Shown in pieces: positions 7,848 through 16,646 of a stretch of 64,000 bases of DNA; the stretch's first letter is position 1, and every line of letters starts with the position of its first letter. The translations under genes and the position numbers were made by a program. This stretch comes from JALZMG01 sp963739975 (GTDB lineage Bacteria; Actinomycetota; Acidimicrobiia; Acidimicrobiales; Ilumatobacteraceae). The notes below the pieces were generated by a model. That model was not told where the DNA came from. It did no database searches and was given only the letters and a program-made list of their open reading frames with translations. Location: contig CAVUCK010000005.1 in NCBI GenBank assembly GCA_963739975.1, forward strand, positions 1 to 64,000. The letters are read 5' to 3'.

Positions 7848-8513
7848 GTGTGGGCGGGCCAACGGACGATGCTCGTCGGCGATCGCGTCGTGGCCGTCGG
7901 CTGGGACGACGACGCCACCGCGGCAGCGATCCACCAGGCGACGGCGGCGTGGCCGGACGCGGACGCGGCCGTTCGACCGCCGGTCGCCTTCGGCATCCGT
8001 TCCGTCGGCGTCGGACTGCTGCGTCGAAGGATCTGGCTGGTGCACTTCGGCACCCCGGTCCGTCATCGGGCCGACGACCTGACGAAGGCCGCCGACTTCG
8101 TGCGCGGCTTGCTCGAGGGGTTGGACTCGACGCCAGGCGACGGCGAGGTGTCACTGACGTGCCGGGCGTATGTCGCCCGGGAGCGGGCCGTGCTCGTGCA
8201 CGTCCTCGACGACGTTGATGTGGACGAGCGCCCGCTGCGCAAGCGAGGCATCGAGCAGGTGCCGGCGCTGGCGACGGTGCTGCGGCCGGCGTCGTCGACG
8301 GTGGTCCACTCCGGTGGCCGCGCCGCGCTGGTCGGTGCCGTCGTCGATCGGCGGCTGCTCCCCGACCGAGCCTCGCCCGATGACGTCCGGCGGCACCTCG
8401 TGTCGCTGGCGCCCGCCGAACGCCCGGACTGGGCGTGGGCGGTCGATCGCCTGGGAGACCGGGTCGTCGCGGCCGACGACCTCGCCGCGGAGCTCCGGCG
8501 GCTCCTGGCGTGA
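7848..8513 (+). CDS. Hypothetical protein, HprK-like fold without P-loop
   Basis: A 221-residue protein with no recognised catalytic motif. It aligns along its length with the product of 13803-14637: an N-terminal beta segment (LVGDRVVAVGWDDDA versus DVGSHRVGVQADS), a middle part (FGIRSVGVGLLRRRIWLVHF), then CRAYVARERAVLVHVLDDVD against FVGAGAAVLVPTSVAERS. The latter occupies the place of the Walker A strand-loop in HprK-like proteins, but no GxxxxGK is present. I infer a second class of degenerate HprK paralogue. It sits between the PqqD-like and asparagine-synthetase-like genes. Start taken as GTG 7848; ATG 7869 is an alternative. Confidence 0.5.
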   Translation: MWAGQRTMLVGDRVVAVGWDDDATAAAIHQATAAWPDADAAVRPPVAFGIRSVGVGLLRRRIWLVHFGTPVRHRADDLTKAADFVRGLLEGLDSTPGDGEVSLTCRAYVARERAVLVHVLDDVDVDERPLRKRGIEQVPALATVLRPASSTVVHSGGRAALVGAVVDRRLLPDRASPDDVRRHLVSLAPAERPDWAWAVDRLGDRVVAADDLAAELRRLLA

Positions 8514-8528
8514 TGTGACGGTTCGCTG

Positions 8529-10466
8529 ATGTGTGGGATCGCCGGATTCGTGGTCGGCTCGCACCCGATGGCGCGGGACGAGCTGCACCGCGTCGGCAGG
8601 GACATGGCGGACGTACTGCAGCATCGTGGACCCGACGACGAGGGTGTTTGGGTCGACGAGCGCGAGGAGGTCGTTCTGGCCCACCGTCGCCTCGCCGTGG
8701 TCGGGCTCGGGCCGATGGGCGCCCAGCCGATGCGGTCGCGTTCAGGGCGCCACGTCATCACGTACAACGGCGAGCTCTACAACGCTCCAGCCGTCGGGCG
8801 GCGCCTGGAGGATGCCGGTGTCGTGTTCCGCGGCACGTCGGACACCGAGGTGCTGGTAGAGGCGATCGATCGGTGGGGTGTGCACGCCGCGCTGGTCGCC
8901 GCCGACGGGATGTTCGCCCTTGCCGACTTCGATCAGCAGCTGCGGTCGTTGACGTTGGCGCGGGACCGGATGGGCGAGAAGCCCTTGGCGTACGGACTCG
9001 TCGGCGGTGGGCTGGCGTTCACGTCCGAGCTGTCGGCGCTGCGGGCGGTGCCCGGCTTCCGTCCCGAGCCCGACCCGGCGGCGATGGAGCTGTACCTCCG
9101 GTTCGCCTGCGTCCCGGCGCCGTTCAGTGCGCTTCGCGGCGTGCACAAGCTGCCGCCGGGCACGTTCCTGCGCGTCGATGTGTCGATGCCGTCGGTGCTG
9201 GGCGAACCGGAGCCGTACTGGTCCACGATCGACGAGTGGGAGGTGGGGTCGCAGGCACCGTTCGTCGACGAGCGCGACGCGTTGGACGAGCTGGACGTCA
9301 TCGCGGCGGACGCCGTGCGCAGCCGGCTGCGTTCCGACGTCCCGCTCGGGGTCTTCCTGTCGGGCGGCATCGACTCGACGCTCGTCGCCTCGTTGGCCGC
9401 CGAGCAGCTGTCGCGACCGGTGCGGACGTTCACGATCGCCAGTGACGATCCGGACCACGACGAATCGGCGCAGGCTCGTGTCGTCGCCGAGCGACTCGCC
9501 GCCGACCACACGGAGCTCGAGATCACTGCCGCTGATGCCCTCGCCGAGATCCCCACGCTGGCGGGTGTCTACGACGAACCGTTCGGCGATTCGTCGGCCC
9601 TGCCGACGTTGCTCGTCGCCCGGCTGGCGCGGCAGTCGGTGACGGTCGCCCTGTCGGGCGACGGCGGCGACGAGCTGTTCGGTGGGTACAACCGCCATGT
9701 GTGGCTGCCCGCAACGTGGCGCCGTGTGGGCCGTTGGCCGGGACCCGTGCGCCGAACCGCAGGCGTCGTGCTGTCGCGACCGGCGCCGCGCCGCTGGGAT
9801 CAGCTGGCGCGGATCGTCCCCGAGGCTCGGCGTCCACGTCTGGCGGGGGTCAAGGTGGAGAAGCTGGCACGGGTGCTCGCCGCGGCCGATCCCGACGATG
9901 CCTACCGCCGTTTGGTCTCCACCTGGCCGGAGCCAGGTTCGGTCGTGCGGCGACCGCCGCCGCCGGGAGCAGCGATCGACGGGCGACGTCCCGCCAGCGC
10001 ATCGTTGACGGGGCAACTGATGGCAGCCGACGCGATGACCTACCTCCCCGACGACGTGCTGACGAAGGTCGATCGGGCCACGATGGCGGTGAGCTTGGAG
10101 GCGCGCGTGCCGCTGCTCGCTCCGGCAGTGGTGCGCCATGCCGCGCGGCTGCCCGACGGCATGCGGGTGCGCCATGGCCGCGGGAAGTGGGCGCTGCGCC
10201 AGTTGCTCCTGCGACGGCATCCGGCGGACGTGGTCGAGCGTCCGAAGTCGGGGTTCGGCGTGCCCATCGCGGCGTGGCTGCGTGGTCCGTTGCGCCCGTG
10301 GGCCGAGGACCTGCTCTCCCCGGCGGCCCTCGACGCGGCAGGCGCCTTCCGGGTCGCGCCGGTGCGAGCAGCGTGGAACGACCACCAGCGGGGCCGGCGC
10401 GACGCGTCCTACGAGCTCTGGGCGGTGCTGATGGCGCAGGACTGGCTGGCCGGCCTGACGTCGTGA
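8529..10466 (+). CDS. asnB: Glutamine-dependent asparagine synthetase-like amidotransferase
   Basis: A 645-residue AsnB-type enzyme. It starts MCGIAGF, so Cys2 is available as the glutaminase nucleophile. HRGPDDEG and the YNGELYN loop complete the Ntn domain. The synthetase domain has the PP-loop SGGIDS (in GVFLSGGIDST) and the SGDGGDELFGGY motif. The usual product would be asparagine or an amidated glycan or peptide carboxylate. Lasso-peptide cyclases share the C-terminal fold but usually lack the glutaminase Cys, so a true amidotransferase is favoured. Flanked by an HprK-like gene and two methyltransferases, it probably amidates an acidic group in this cluster's product rather than serving housekeeping. 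Symbol by family only. Confidence 0.85.
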   Translation: MCGIAGFVVGSHPMARDELHRVGRDMADVLQHRGPDDEGVWVDEREEVVLAHRRLAVVGLGPMGAQPMRSRSGRHVITYNGELYNAPAVGRRLEDAGVVFRGTSDTEVLVEAIDRWGVHAALVAADGMFALADFDQQLRSLTLARDRMGEKPLAYGLVGGGLAFTSELSALRAVPGFRPEPDPAAMELYLRFACVPAPFSALRGVHKLPPGTFLRVDVSMPSVLGEPEPYWSTIDEWEVGSQAPFVDERDALDELDVIAADAVRSRLRSDVPLGVFLSGGIDSTLVASLAAEQLSRPVRTFTIASDDPDHDESAQARVVAERLAADHTELEITAADALAEIPTLAGVYDEPFGDSSALPTLLVARLARQSVTVALSGDGGDELFGGYNRHVWLPATWRRVGRWPGPVRRTAGVVLSRPAPRRWDQLARIVPEARRPRLAGVKVEKLARVLAAADPDDAYRRLVSTWPEPGSVVRRPPPPGAAIDGRRPASASLTGQLMAADAMTYLPDDVLTKVDRATMAVSLEARVPLLAPAVVRHAARLPDGMRVRHGRGKWALRQLLLRRHPADVVERPKSGFGVPIAAWLRGPLRPWAEDLLSPAALDAAGAFRVAPVRAAWNDHQRGRRDASYELWAVLMAQDWLAGLTS

Positions 10467-10508
10467 GGGACCTGCGGGCGCGCACGGGCCGGGTCGAGCT
10501 GGCCGCAG

Positions 10509-10514
10509 TACCGT
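10509..10514 (+). promoter_or_regulatory. TACCGT -10 box before methyltransferase 1
   Basis: TACCGT seven bases before GTG 10522 indicates a possible internal leaderless promoter in the 55-base gap after the asnB-like gene. It supports GTG 10522 rather than GTG 10513 as the start. Confidence 0.35.
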
Positions 10515-10521
10515 GGCGCCG

Positions 10522-11904
10522 GTGATCGATGGTGTCGGGGCGGAGCCGTCAGATCGGATGCTCCCCGAGACCATCGGTACCGAGCTCCTGGCGCCGGCGT
10601 TCCGCCCCCAGCTCACCCCGACCTGGCTGTCGGCGACGGCGCTGCTCGCCGGGTATCAACCGCCGGATCCTGACCGACCGTTGCGGGTGCTCGACCTGGG
10701 CTGCGGACCGGGCGTCACCGCGGCGGTCATCGCCGCCGCCCATCCGCTGGCGGAGGTCTGGGCCGCCGATGGCGAACCGACCAACGTCGAGCGCGCCGAT
10801 CGTCTGGCGACGGCGTCCGGGCTGGCGAACCTGACGGTCCTCGAGGCGAACCCCACCGCCCGCACCGACAGCTCGGCGCTCCCGGCATCCGTCGACATCG
10901 CCATCGTCGACGACCTGGTGTCGACGACCGACGAGGCCGGTCGCGCCGCGCTGGCCACGCTCCTCGCGCAGCGCGTCGATCCGGGGGGGCTCGTCGCCGT
11001 CGTCTACCGGACGAGGATCGGGTGGTCAGAGGTGATCCCGCTGCGCCGTCTCGCCCTCCTCTTCGCGCCGGCGGGGCGGTCGCCCGCAGGGTGGCAAGCG
11101 CGGGCGATCGTCGATCTGCTCGAGCAACTGCGGGCGGGAGGCGCTGGGTACATCGCCGAACGGCCGGCCGTCACCACGTTCGTCGATCAGGTCGCAACGA
11201 TGGGTCATCAACAACTGACCGACGTGCTGCTGACCGAGCATCTCGAGCCGATGGCCCTCGTGGACGTCGCGGAGTGGCTGGCGCCGACCGGCGCAACGTT
11301 CATCGGCAGCGCTGCGCTCGGCGACCAGGGTGCTCCTGCCGACTCACCCCTGCTCGACCTGTTGGACGACACGCAGGACGAACACCTGCGGGAGGCGCTG
11401 CGCGATCTCGTCGGCCGGCCGACCTTCCGCATCGACGTGTTCCGTCGCGGCGGTGCGGCGATGTCCGCCGAGGCGTGGCGGTCGACGCTGATGGACCTCG
11501 AGCTGGTCGGCCTCGGCGAGGCCGGTCGGGCGGCGGTCGACGCCGGCGTCAACCCGGTCGATGACGAGTCCGTGGCCGACGCCGTCGAGCGTCTGGGCGC
11601 CGGCCCTCGGCGCGTCGGCGAACTGGTCGGCGACGGGCCGCTGAGCGTGCCGCGCGCTCAACACCTCGTGCGGCTGCTCATGGGACGGCGGCTGGCCCAC
11701 CCTCGCTCGGCGGGTTGGGCGACGGCAGACGCCTCGGCATCGTGCTGCGCGCTCAACAGGTGTCTCAGCGCCGTTGCACTCGCACCGGATGCCGCAGTGC
11801 TGGCGTCGCCCGTGATCGGCTCGGCGATCGGCGTGTCGGCTGACGACCCGGCTGAACGGGAGCTCCTCGCTCGCCTTGGCATCGTGCACGGCGACCACTC
11901 GTGA
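10522..11904 (+). CDS. Class I SAM methyltransferase with C-terminal regulatory domain (copy 1)
   Basis: A 460-residue protein. The SAM-binding motif LRVLDLGCGPGVTAAVIAAA lies near residue 50, followed by an acidic strand end (VWAADGEP). The remainder resembles the 'methyltransferase regulatory domain' architecture and aligns with the neighbouring copy 2 (both have TFRIDVFRRG or MFRADVFRRG). Compared with copy 2 the post-motif loops are shorter and less conserved, so activity may be reduced. The role is presumably methylation of the cluster's polymer or peptide product. GTG 10522 is preferred over GTG 10513 because of the TACCGT box. Confidence 0.7.
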   Translation: MIDGVGAEPSDRMLPETIGTELLAPAFRPQLTPTWLSATALLAGYQPPDPDRPLRVLDLGCGPGVTAAVIAAAHPLAEVWAADGEPTNVERADRLATASGLANLTVLEANPTARTDSSALPASVDIAIVDDLVSTTDEAGRAALATLLAQRVDPGGLVAVVYRTRIGWSEVIPLRRLALLFAPAGRSPAGWQARAIVDLLEQLRAGGAGYIAERPAVTTFVDQVATMGHQQLTDVLLTEHLEPMALVDVAEWLAPTGATFIGSAALGDQGAPADSPLLDLLDDTQDEHLREALRDLVGRPTFRIDVFRRGGAAMSAEAWRSTLMDLELVGLGEAGRAAVDAGVNPVDDESVADAVERLGAGPRRVGELVGDGPLSVPRAQHLVRLLMGRRLAHPRSAGWATADASASCCALNRCLSAVALAPDAAVLASPVIGSAIGVSADDPAERELLARLGIVHGDHS

Positions 11905-11917
11905 CGGGGGTCGGCAG

Positions 11918-13495
11918 ATGACGTGGAACGAGGGCTACGTCGTCGACGTCCCGTACACGGAGCAGGTCTTCCGGCAGATGACACCGCCGTGGTTGTCGCT
12001 GACGAGCGTGCTCAACGGCCAGCCACCGATCGACACGACCCGACCGTTCACGTACCTGGAGCTCGGATGTGGCAACGGCCTCACCGCGAACACCATCGCC
12101 GCCACCAACCCCTCGGCGACCGTGTGGGCTTGCGACTTCAACCCTGCCCACGTCGAGCGCGCCCGGCAGCTGGCGACGGCCGCTGGGCTGGTGAACTGCT
12201 CGTTCTCCGAGGCGTCCTTCGAGGAACTGGCGCGTGACCCGGCCATCGGACCGGACCGGGCCGATGTGATCGGCCTCCACGGCATCTACAGCTGGGTCAC
12301 TCCTGGCAACCGGCAGCATCTCCTCGACATCATCCGCCAGCGGCTCGTGCCGGGTGGCCTCGTCTACGTCAGCTACGACGTCCCGACCGGGTGGGCGGCG
12401 ATGCTGCCCGTCCAGCAGGCGCTGCGCCTGCAAGTCGGCACGGACCGGCGTCGTTCGGACGTGGCGATCCGCGCCGCGGTCGCAACGATCGAGCAGCTCG
12501 CCGAAGACGGCGCCGCGGCCTTCCCCCTGCCGCCGCGGGAGCAGGCGACCCTGGACAACATGCATGAGCACGACCCGGTCTACGTCGCCCACGAGTACCT
12601 GGGCGGCTCGTTCACGCCCCTGATGTTCGCCGACGTCGCTGCCGATCTGGCCGCCGCGAAGTGCGCGTACGTCGGCAGCACCTCCATCATGGCCGCTCTC
12701 CCTGACCTACGCGTGCCCGCCCAACTCGTGCCGCTGATGCGATTGGCGCCCGACGTGGCGCTGCGCGAGACGATCTGTGACCTGGCGGGCCAGACGATGT
12801 TCCGAGCGGACGTGTTCCGCCGCGGGCTGGCGCTCGTCACAACGGTGGATCACCGTCGCCACCTGGACGACGTGCAACTCATCAGCGTCGGACTCGCCTT
12901 CGACCCGTCCAGGACGGTACCCACTGGTTCTGGACCGGTGCAGATGTCGAGCACCACCTACGCCGATCTCGTCGAGCGCCTGCTCGAGGGTCCGCTGCCC
13001 GTCGGTGAGCTGCGCCAGTCGCCGGCCCTGCGGGAGCACGCAGATCACGAGGTTCGAGCGGCGGTGACCATGCTCGCCGCAGCTGGATACGGCTTCCCCG
13101 CCCTCCCCGACTGGCCGCGCAACGGCAGCGTCGAGAGCGCATGGCGGATGAACCGTGCGCTCGTGGACGCCGCCCGTCGCGGTGACCACCGCGGGGTCTT
13201 CGTGAGCCCGGCGACCGGTGGGGTGATCAGCGTTCCAACGCTCGTCGGGCTGGCGATCGGCGAGCACTGGGATGGCGTGCCGCTCGAAGAGCGGCCGCTG
13301 AGCGACGCCGTCGAAACCCGCGCCCGGGTCCTCGCTGGGCCGTCGGCGTCCGATCGGGACGCTGGTCGCGACGCCGTCGTCGGCGCAGTGCGACATGCGA
13401 GCCACCTGCTGACCGGACTCTTCGCCAGCCTCGGGATCCGCGCTCCCGACACCGGCAGGCGGAGCGCGGCCGCCGGCCGACGGCGCCGTGGTTAG
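11918..13495 (+). CDS. Class I SAM methyltransferase with C-terminal regulatory domain (copy 2)
   Basis: A 525-residue methyltransferase. The SAM site FTYLELGCGNGLTANTIAAT is followed by VWACDFNPAHVERAR and a well-formed motif IGLHGIYSWVTPGNR, so it looks catalytically competent. The C-terminal half is a regulatory-domain-like region ending in an arginine-rich tail. It is a tandem paralogue of the preceding gene. ATG 11918 lies behind GGGGGTCGG, a fair ribosome-binding site. The 3' end overlaps the frameshifted PqqD-like gene by 8 bases. Substrate unknown; a peptide or surface glycan acceptor is inferred from neighbours. Confidence 0.75.
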   Translation: MTWNEGYVVDVPYTEQVFRQMTPPWLSLTSVLNGQPPIDTTRPFTYLELGCGNGLTANTIAATNPSATVWACDFNPAHVERARQLATAAGLVNCSFSEASFEELARDPAIGPDRADVIGLHGIYSWVTPGNRQHLLDIIRQRLVPGGLVYVSYDVPTGWAAMLPVQQALRLQVGTDRRRSDVAIRAAVATIEQLAEDGAAAFPLPPREQATLDNMHEHDPVYVAHEYLGGSFTPLMFADVAADLAAAKCAYVGSTSIMAALPDLRVPAQLVPLMRLAPDVALRETICDLAGQTMFRADVFRRGLALVTTVDHRRHLDDVQLISVGLAFDPSRTVPTGSGPVQMSSTTYADLVERLLEGPLPVGELRQSPALREHADHEVRAAVTMLAAAGYGFPALPDWPRNGSVESAWRMNRALVDAARRGDHRGVFVSPATGGVISVPTLVGLAIGEHWDGVPLEERPLSDAVETRARVLAGPSASDRDAGRDAVVGAVRHASHLLTGLFASLGIRAPDTGRRSAAAGRRRRG

Positions 13496-13806
13496 CGTCG
13501 ACGTGGTGACGGATGGCGATGCCCCAGTCGTCGCCGAGCGAGCGCCCGACGTTGCGTGGGTCTCGGTCGGCGCCGAGATCGTGGCGCTGGACCCGGCGGG
13601 TCGGGCGCACGTCATCACGGACACGGGTGCGCTCCTGTGGCCGCTCCTCGATGGCGTCGACGGCCGACCAGGACCTGGCCACCGACGTTGCTGCTGTCTT
13701 CGGCGTCGACGTCGATGTTGCGCTCGGCGATGTGCGCCGGCTCCTCGGCGACATGATCGCCGTCGGCCTCGCCCTCGCCGCAGACGGTCGCCGGACCGCA
13801 TCGTGA
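13488..13806 (+). CDS. PqqD-like protein, interrupted by a +1 frameshift
   Basis: The first reading frame gives a PqqD-like N-terminus (WVSVGAEIVALDPAGRAHVI, then TDTGALLWPLLDG). The matching C-terminal helices (DLATDVAAVFGVDVDVALGD, then VRRLLGDMIAVGLALA) continue one base over. Dropping one base near 13665 (in GGCCGACCAGG) joins them into a ~105-residue protein of normal family length. GTG 13488 overlaps the methyltransferase stop, and the rejoined stop (13804-13806) overlaps the next gene as GTGA. That conserved spacing argues that the ancestral gene was intact. Either an uncorrected base insertion or a real lesion. Confidence 0.6.
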
Positions 13807-14637
13807 CGGCCGAGGTCGAATCTCCGGCGCGGCGACATCTCGATCCACCTCCGCCGCCGCCGGCGATGGCGCCGCCAGATCCCGACTGGGTGGGCGGCGT
13901 GGAGCTCGATGTCGGTTCGCACCGGGTGGGTGTGCAGGCTGACTCGACGGAGGTGCTCGAGCTCGTCCGAGCGGTGTTCCATCGATGGATCGTCGGTGAT
14001 GGCGAGCCGCGCAGTGACTTCGGCATCAGCATCGAGCGGCGAGGTGGGGCCGGGCCCCGACTGATGCCGCAGCTGTTGCACGGTCGTGCCAACGTGCTCC
14101 GCTCGCGGTCGCTGCCGCGCTTGCTGCGCCGGCTCGACATCGCGCTCGGCGACCTGGCTGCCCCTGCCGAGGGCACGGCCATCGGCATGGCCGCCTTCGT
14201 CGGGGCCGGCGCGGCGGTGCTCGTGCCGACCTCCGTCGCCGAGCGATCGACGGGCGTGGAACGGGCCGTCGCCACCGCCGGCGCCAGGATCGCCGAGCAG
14301 GCGGCGCTGCGCATCGATCTCGACCGCCCAGGAACTGGTCGTCGTGCCGGGGTTGACGGACCCTCGACCGGTGCCCCAACTCGTCGACGACCTCGGCACT
14401 GCGCCGGGTCGCTACGCCTTGCGGGCGATCGTCTGGGCCGAGGAGCAACTCGTCGCCGACGAACGGCCGGCGGCTGCCGTCGCCCGCCTCGCCGAGCACG
14501 TCGACCTGCGCGATGTCGACGACCGGCAGGCTGCGCTGGAGCACATCGCCGCCCTGCAGGATCGCTTCACCTCGTCCACCATCCCCCGCCGAGGCGCCGA
14601 CGTGACGGCGGCGCTGGCGTGGCTGGACGGCACGTGA
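13803..14637 (+). CDS. Hypothetical HprK-like protein without P-loop, interrupted by a +1 frameshift
   Basis: A ~277-residue product when one base near 14325 (CTCGACCGCCCAGG) is dropped. The N-terminal part includes VGGVELDVGSHRVGVQADS and AAFVGAGAAVLVPTSVAERS. The part after the shift continues QELVVVPGLTDPRPVPQLVD and ends TAALAWLDGT. It aligns with the product of 7848-8513, and each is preceded by a PqqD-like gene, so a PqqD/HprK-like module is present twice on this strand. No Walker A motif is visible. Starts GTG 13803, overlapping the PqqD-like stop. Function unknown. Confidence 0.5.
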
Positions 14638-14693
14638 GATGAGGCGCCCGCGTGCGTCGGCGCGTTCCAGGTGCATCGCGGGCGCGACATGAC

Positions 14694-14699
14694 CTACAC
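14694..14699 (+). promoter_or_regulatory. Candidate -10 box for the cysteine-rich protein gene
   Basis: TACACT lies in the 128-bp gap before the secreted-protein gene. Unlike most genes here the gene has a leader, with GAGGGG at 14755-14760 as ribosome-binding site. The gap contains nothing else I can support. Confidence 0.3.
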
Positions 14700-14765
14700 T
14701 CCCGAGTCGGCGCGTCGGCACGGCGCGGGCGATGAGCTGCAGCGAAACGAACACGAGGGGTCAAG

Positions 14766-15494
14766 GTGGACGACCAGATGTCCGAAGATGTCGCAACCGG
14801 CACCGACCGTCGCACCGCGCTGAAGAAGGCGGCGATCGCCGCCGGCGTCGTGGCATGGACGACGCCCGCCGTTCAGGCGGTCACCGCGAGGACGGCAAGC
14901 GCGCAGACAGTCACCGGCTGCAAGGTGGATGTCATCGTGACGCTCAGGGACACGGGCAAGAGCTGTGAATGTGTCCCAGCTCCGCCGAGTTGCTGCAGCG
15001 AGGCAACCTTCTTCGCAACGGCGCGGGTCGAGTGCGGGCCGATGTGCGGGGGCGGTCGCTTCATCGAGCTGGACTACGGCACGTTGGTGAAGCCCGGCTG
15101 TGGCGACCCGGCCGCCGGCCAGTTCCTCGAACTGAAGTCCGGCTGTGGCGGGACGATCCCCGTCAGTGGGACGGTGACGTGCGGCGACGTGACGAAGGTC
15201 TTCGATGACGACCCGGTGCCGACGAATTGCATCCTCTGCGCCGACGATGACGCGGGCTTCACCGCGACGGGTGACTCGAACCTCTCCAACGAGCCGTCAC
15301 TCGATGCGGTCCCGGAGGTGGAGACTCCCACGGATGGCGAGACACCGACGGAAGAACCGTCGTCTGGCGAGTCGCCACCAGCAGAGGAGTCGCCGCCCGA
15401 GGGTGAGTCTCCCCCGGCCGACGAGTCGCCGCCGGCCGAGGAGGCGCCGGCCGAGGGCTCCGAGACCGGCGGCGAGTCCGAACCGAGTCCGTAG
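14766..15494 (+). CDS. Tat-type exported cysteine-rich protein with acidic Pro/Ser/Glu repeat tail
   Basis: A 242-residue protein of no family I recognise. The N-terminus (TDRRTALKKAAIAAGVVAWT, then a run ending TASAQ) looks like a twin-arginine signal with cleavage near ASA-Q. The mature part contains twelve cysteines in ~115 residues, including CEC, a CC pair, CGPMCGGG and CILC. The final ~75 residues are cysteine-free, strongly acidic and repetitive (four ESPP units). It sits at the end of the plus-strand operon of PqqD/HprK-like, AsnB-like and methyltransferase genes, so it is the best candidate for the protein they modify or anchor. Start GTG 14766 (ATG 14778 possible). Confidence 0.7.
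   Translation: MDDQMSEDVATGTDRRTALKKAAIAAGVVAWTTPAVQAVTARTASAQTVTGCKVDVIVTLRDTGKSCECVPAPPSCCSEATFFATARVECGPMCGGGRFIELDYGTLVKPGCGDPAAGQFLELKSGCGGTIPVSGTVTCGDVTKVFDDDPVPTNCILCADDDAGFTATGDSNLSNEPSLDAVPEVETPTDGETPTEEPSSGESPPAEESPPEGESPPADESPPAEEAPAEGSETGGESEPSP
15365..15455 (+). repeat. Degenerate tandem repeat encoding ESPPAEE-type units
   Basis: Imperfect 15-21-base units (GAGTCGCCACCAGCAGAG-like) encode four ESPP blocks in the tail of the cysteine-rich protein. Synonymous changes between units suggest selection on the peptide rather than fresh duplication. Confidence 0.7.
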
Positions 15495-15561
15495 GGGACG
15501 TCCCGTGCACGCGTCGAGCGGTGAGTGGGCTCCTTGCCGTCATCGCACACCTTGATCGACG

Positions 15562-16646
15562 TCAGCGCCGGAGCTTCGTGAACGCTCGGCGCACGTGATC
15601 GCCGAGCTGACCAACCCCTGGCGTCGCGGTACGCCCGCTGCGGGAGCACGAGCGCGTGCGCGAGCGCGAGGCGGTCCGACCAGCGGGGCAGGGCGATGAG
15701 CGTCGCCAGCGTCGACCGGTAGCTGCGGGCCGAGCTCGTGTAGCAGCGCATGTAGAACCGATCGAGGCGGAGCGGCTGGAGCTGCTGGGCCCAGGACAGA
15801 AGGCCCGGCGGGTCATCGGCGGGCAGCCGGTCGGCGAGCACCTCGAGGCCCCGTGCGACCGCCGCCTGCACTCCCCATCGGGCTGCGGTGCGCAGCACGC
15901 TCGTCGCCGTCGAACTCGTCGGCCCGTTCCAGCTCGAGCAGGTCGCGCAGCGTGATCAGTCGCGCCGGGACGTCGGCCGCGCCGGCGGTCAGGGCGGCGA
16001 GCACGTAGGCGTCGGTCGGGTCGAGCACCTGGATCGTCTGCCCCCCCAGCTCGATCGGCCGACTCCGTTCGATCAACGACGGGACAGGGATGCCCTCGCC
16101 GAAGGGCCCTTGGATCAGCGTGCGGTGCAGGTCGACGGTCATGCCGTCGACGAGCACCGGCACGTCCTTGGCGAAGCGGCCGTCGAACCCGGGACGGACC
16201 TCCGGCAGCGGGCGCGCCGCGCCCGCGGCGACGAGCACCTCGATCGCCGCGACGAGGCGACCCGGTTGGACGAGCACGTCGACGTCACCGAACGATCGCC
16301 ACGCAGGGTCCGCGTACACCGTGTTGGCGAGGGCGATGCCCTTCATGAAGACGGCGGGGATGCCGGCGCCGCTGAGCAGCTCGGCGACGTGCAGCGCGGC
16401 CCGCTCGAGGCGCAGCACCTGCTCCATGTCGTCGCGATGGGCGCGGGTGAAGACCTCGGCTCGATGGTCGGTGAGCTCGAGGTCTCCGTCGCGCCACATC
16501 CGCAGGAGCAGTCCGTCCAGGCGCTCGCCGCGGACCCGCCCGTAGAACGCCGCGAACTCGGTGGGCTCCACCGTGAGCGGACCGGCGAATGTGGCGTGGC
16601 CGTGGGTGGCGATCTGGCGGACGACGTGCTCAACCGGCGGTGGCAC
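15562..16646 (-). CDS. Nucleotidyltransferase-family protein (NTP_transf_5 type), two +1 frameshifts
   Basis: A ~360-residue protein if one base is dropped near 15899 (between GAG and GTG) and one in the CCCC run at 15615-15618. It carries the family hallmarks: VFMKGIALANTVYADPAWRS followed by FGDVDVLVQPGRL, the aspartate pair of a nucleotidyltransferase. After the first shift it continues VLRTAARWGVQAAVARGLEV, and after the second VGQLGDHVRRAFTKLRR to the stop. This family accompanies HprK-like kinases and PqqD-like proteins in lasso-peptide and exopolysaccharide clusters. GTG 16646 overlaps the kinase stop, giving coupled expression. Convergent with the cysteine-rich gene. Confidence 0.7.

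Noticed and set aside
14691..14825. Short ORF (about 44 codons) before the cysteine-rich gene as a lasso-peptide precursor
   Set aside because: No leader/core pattern, no Gly/Cys/Ala at a core start with a suitably spaced Asp/Glu; overlaps the next gene out of frame.
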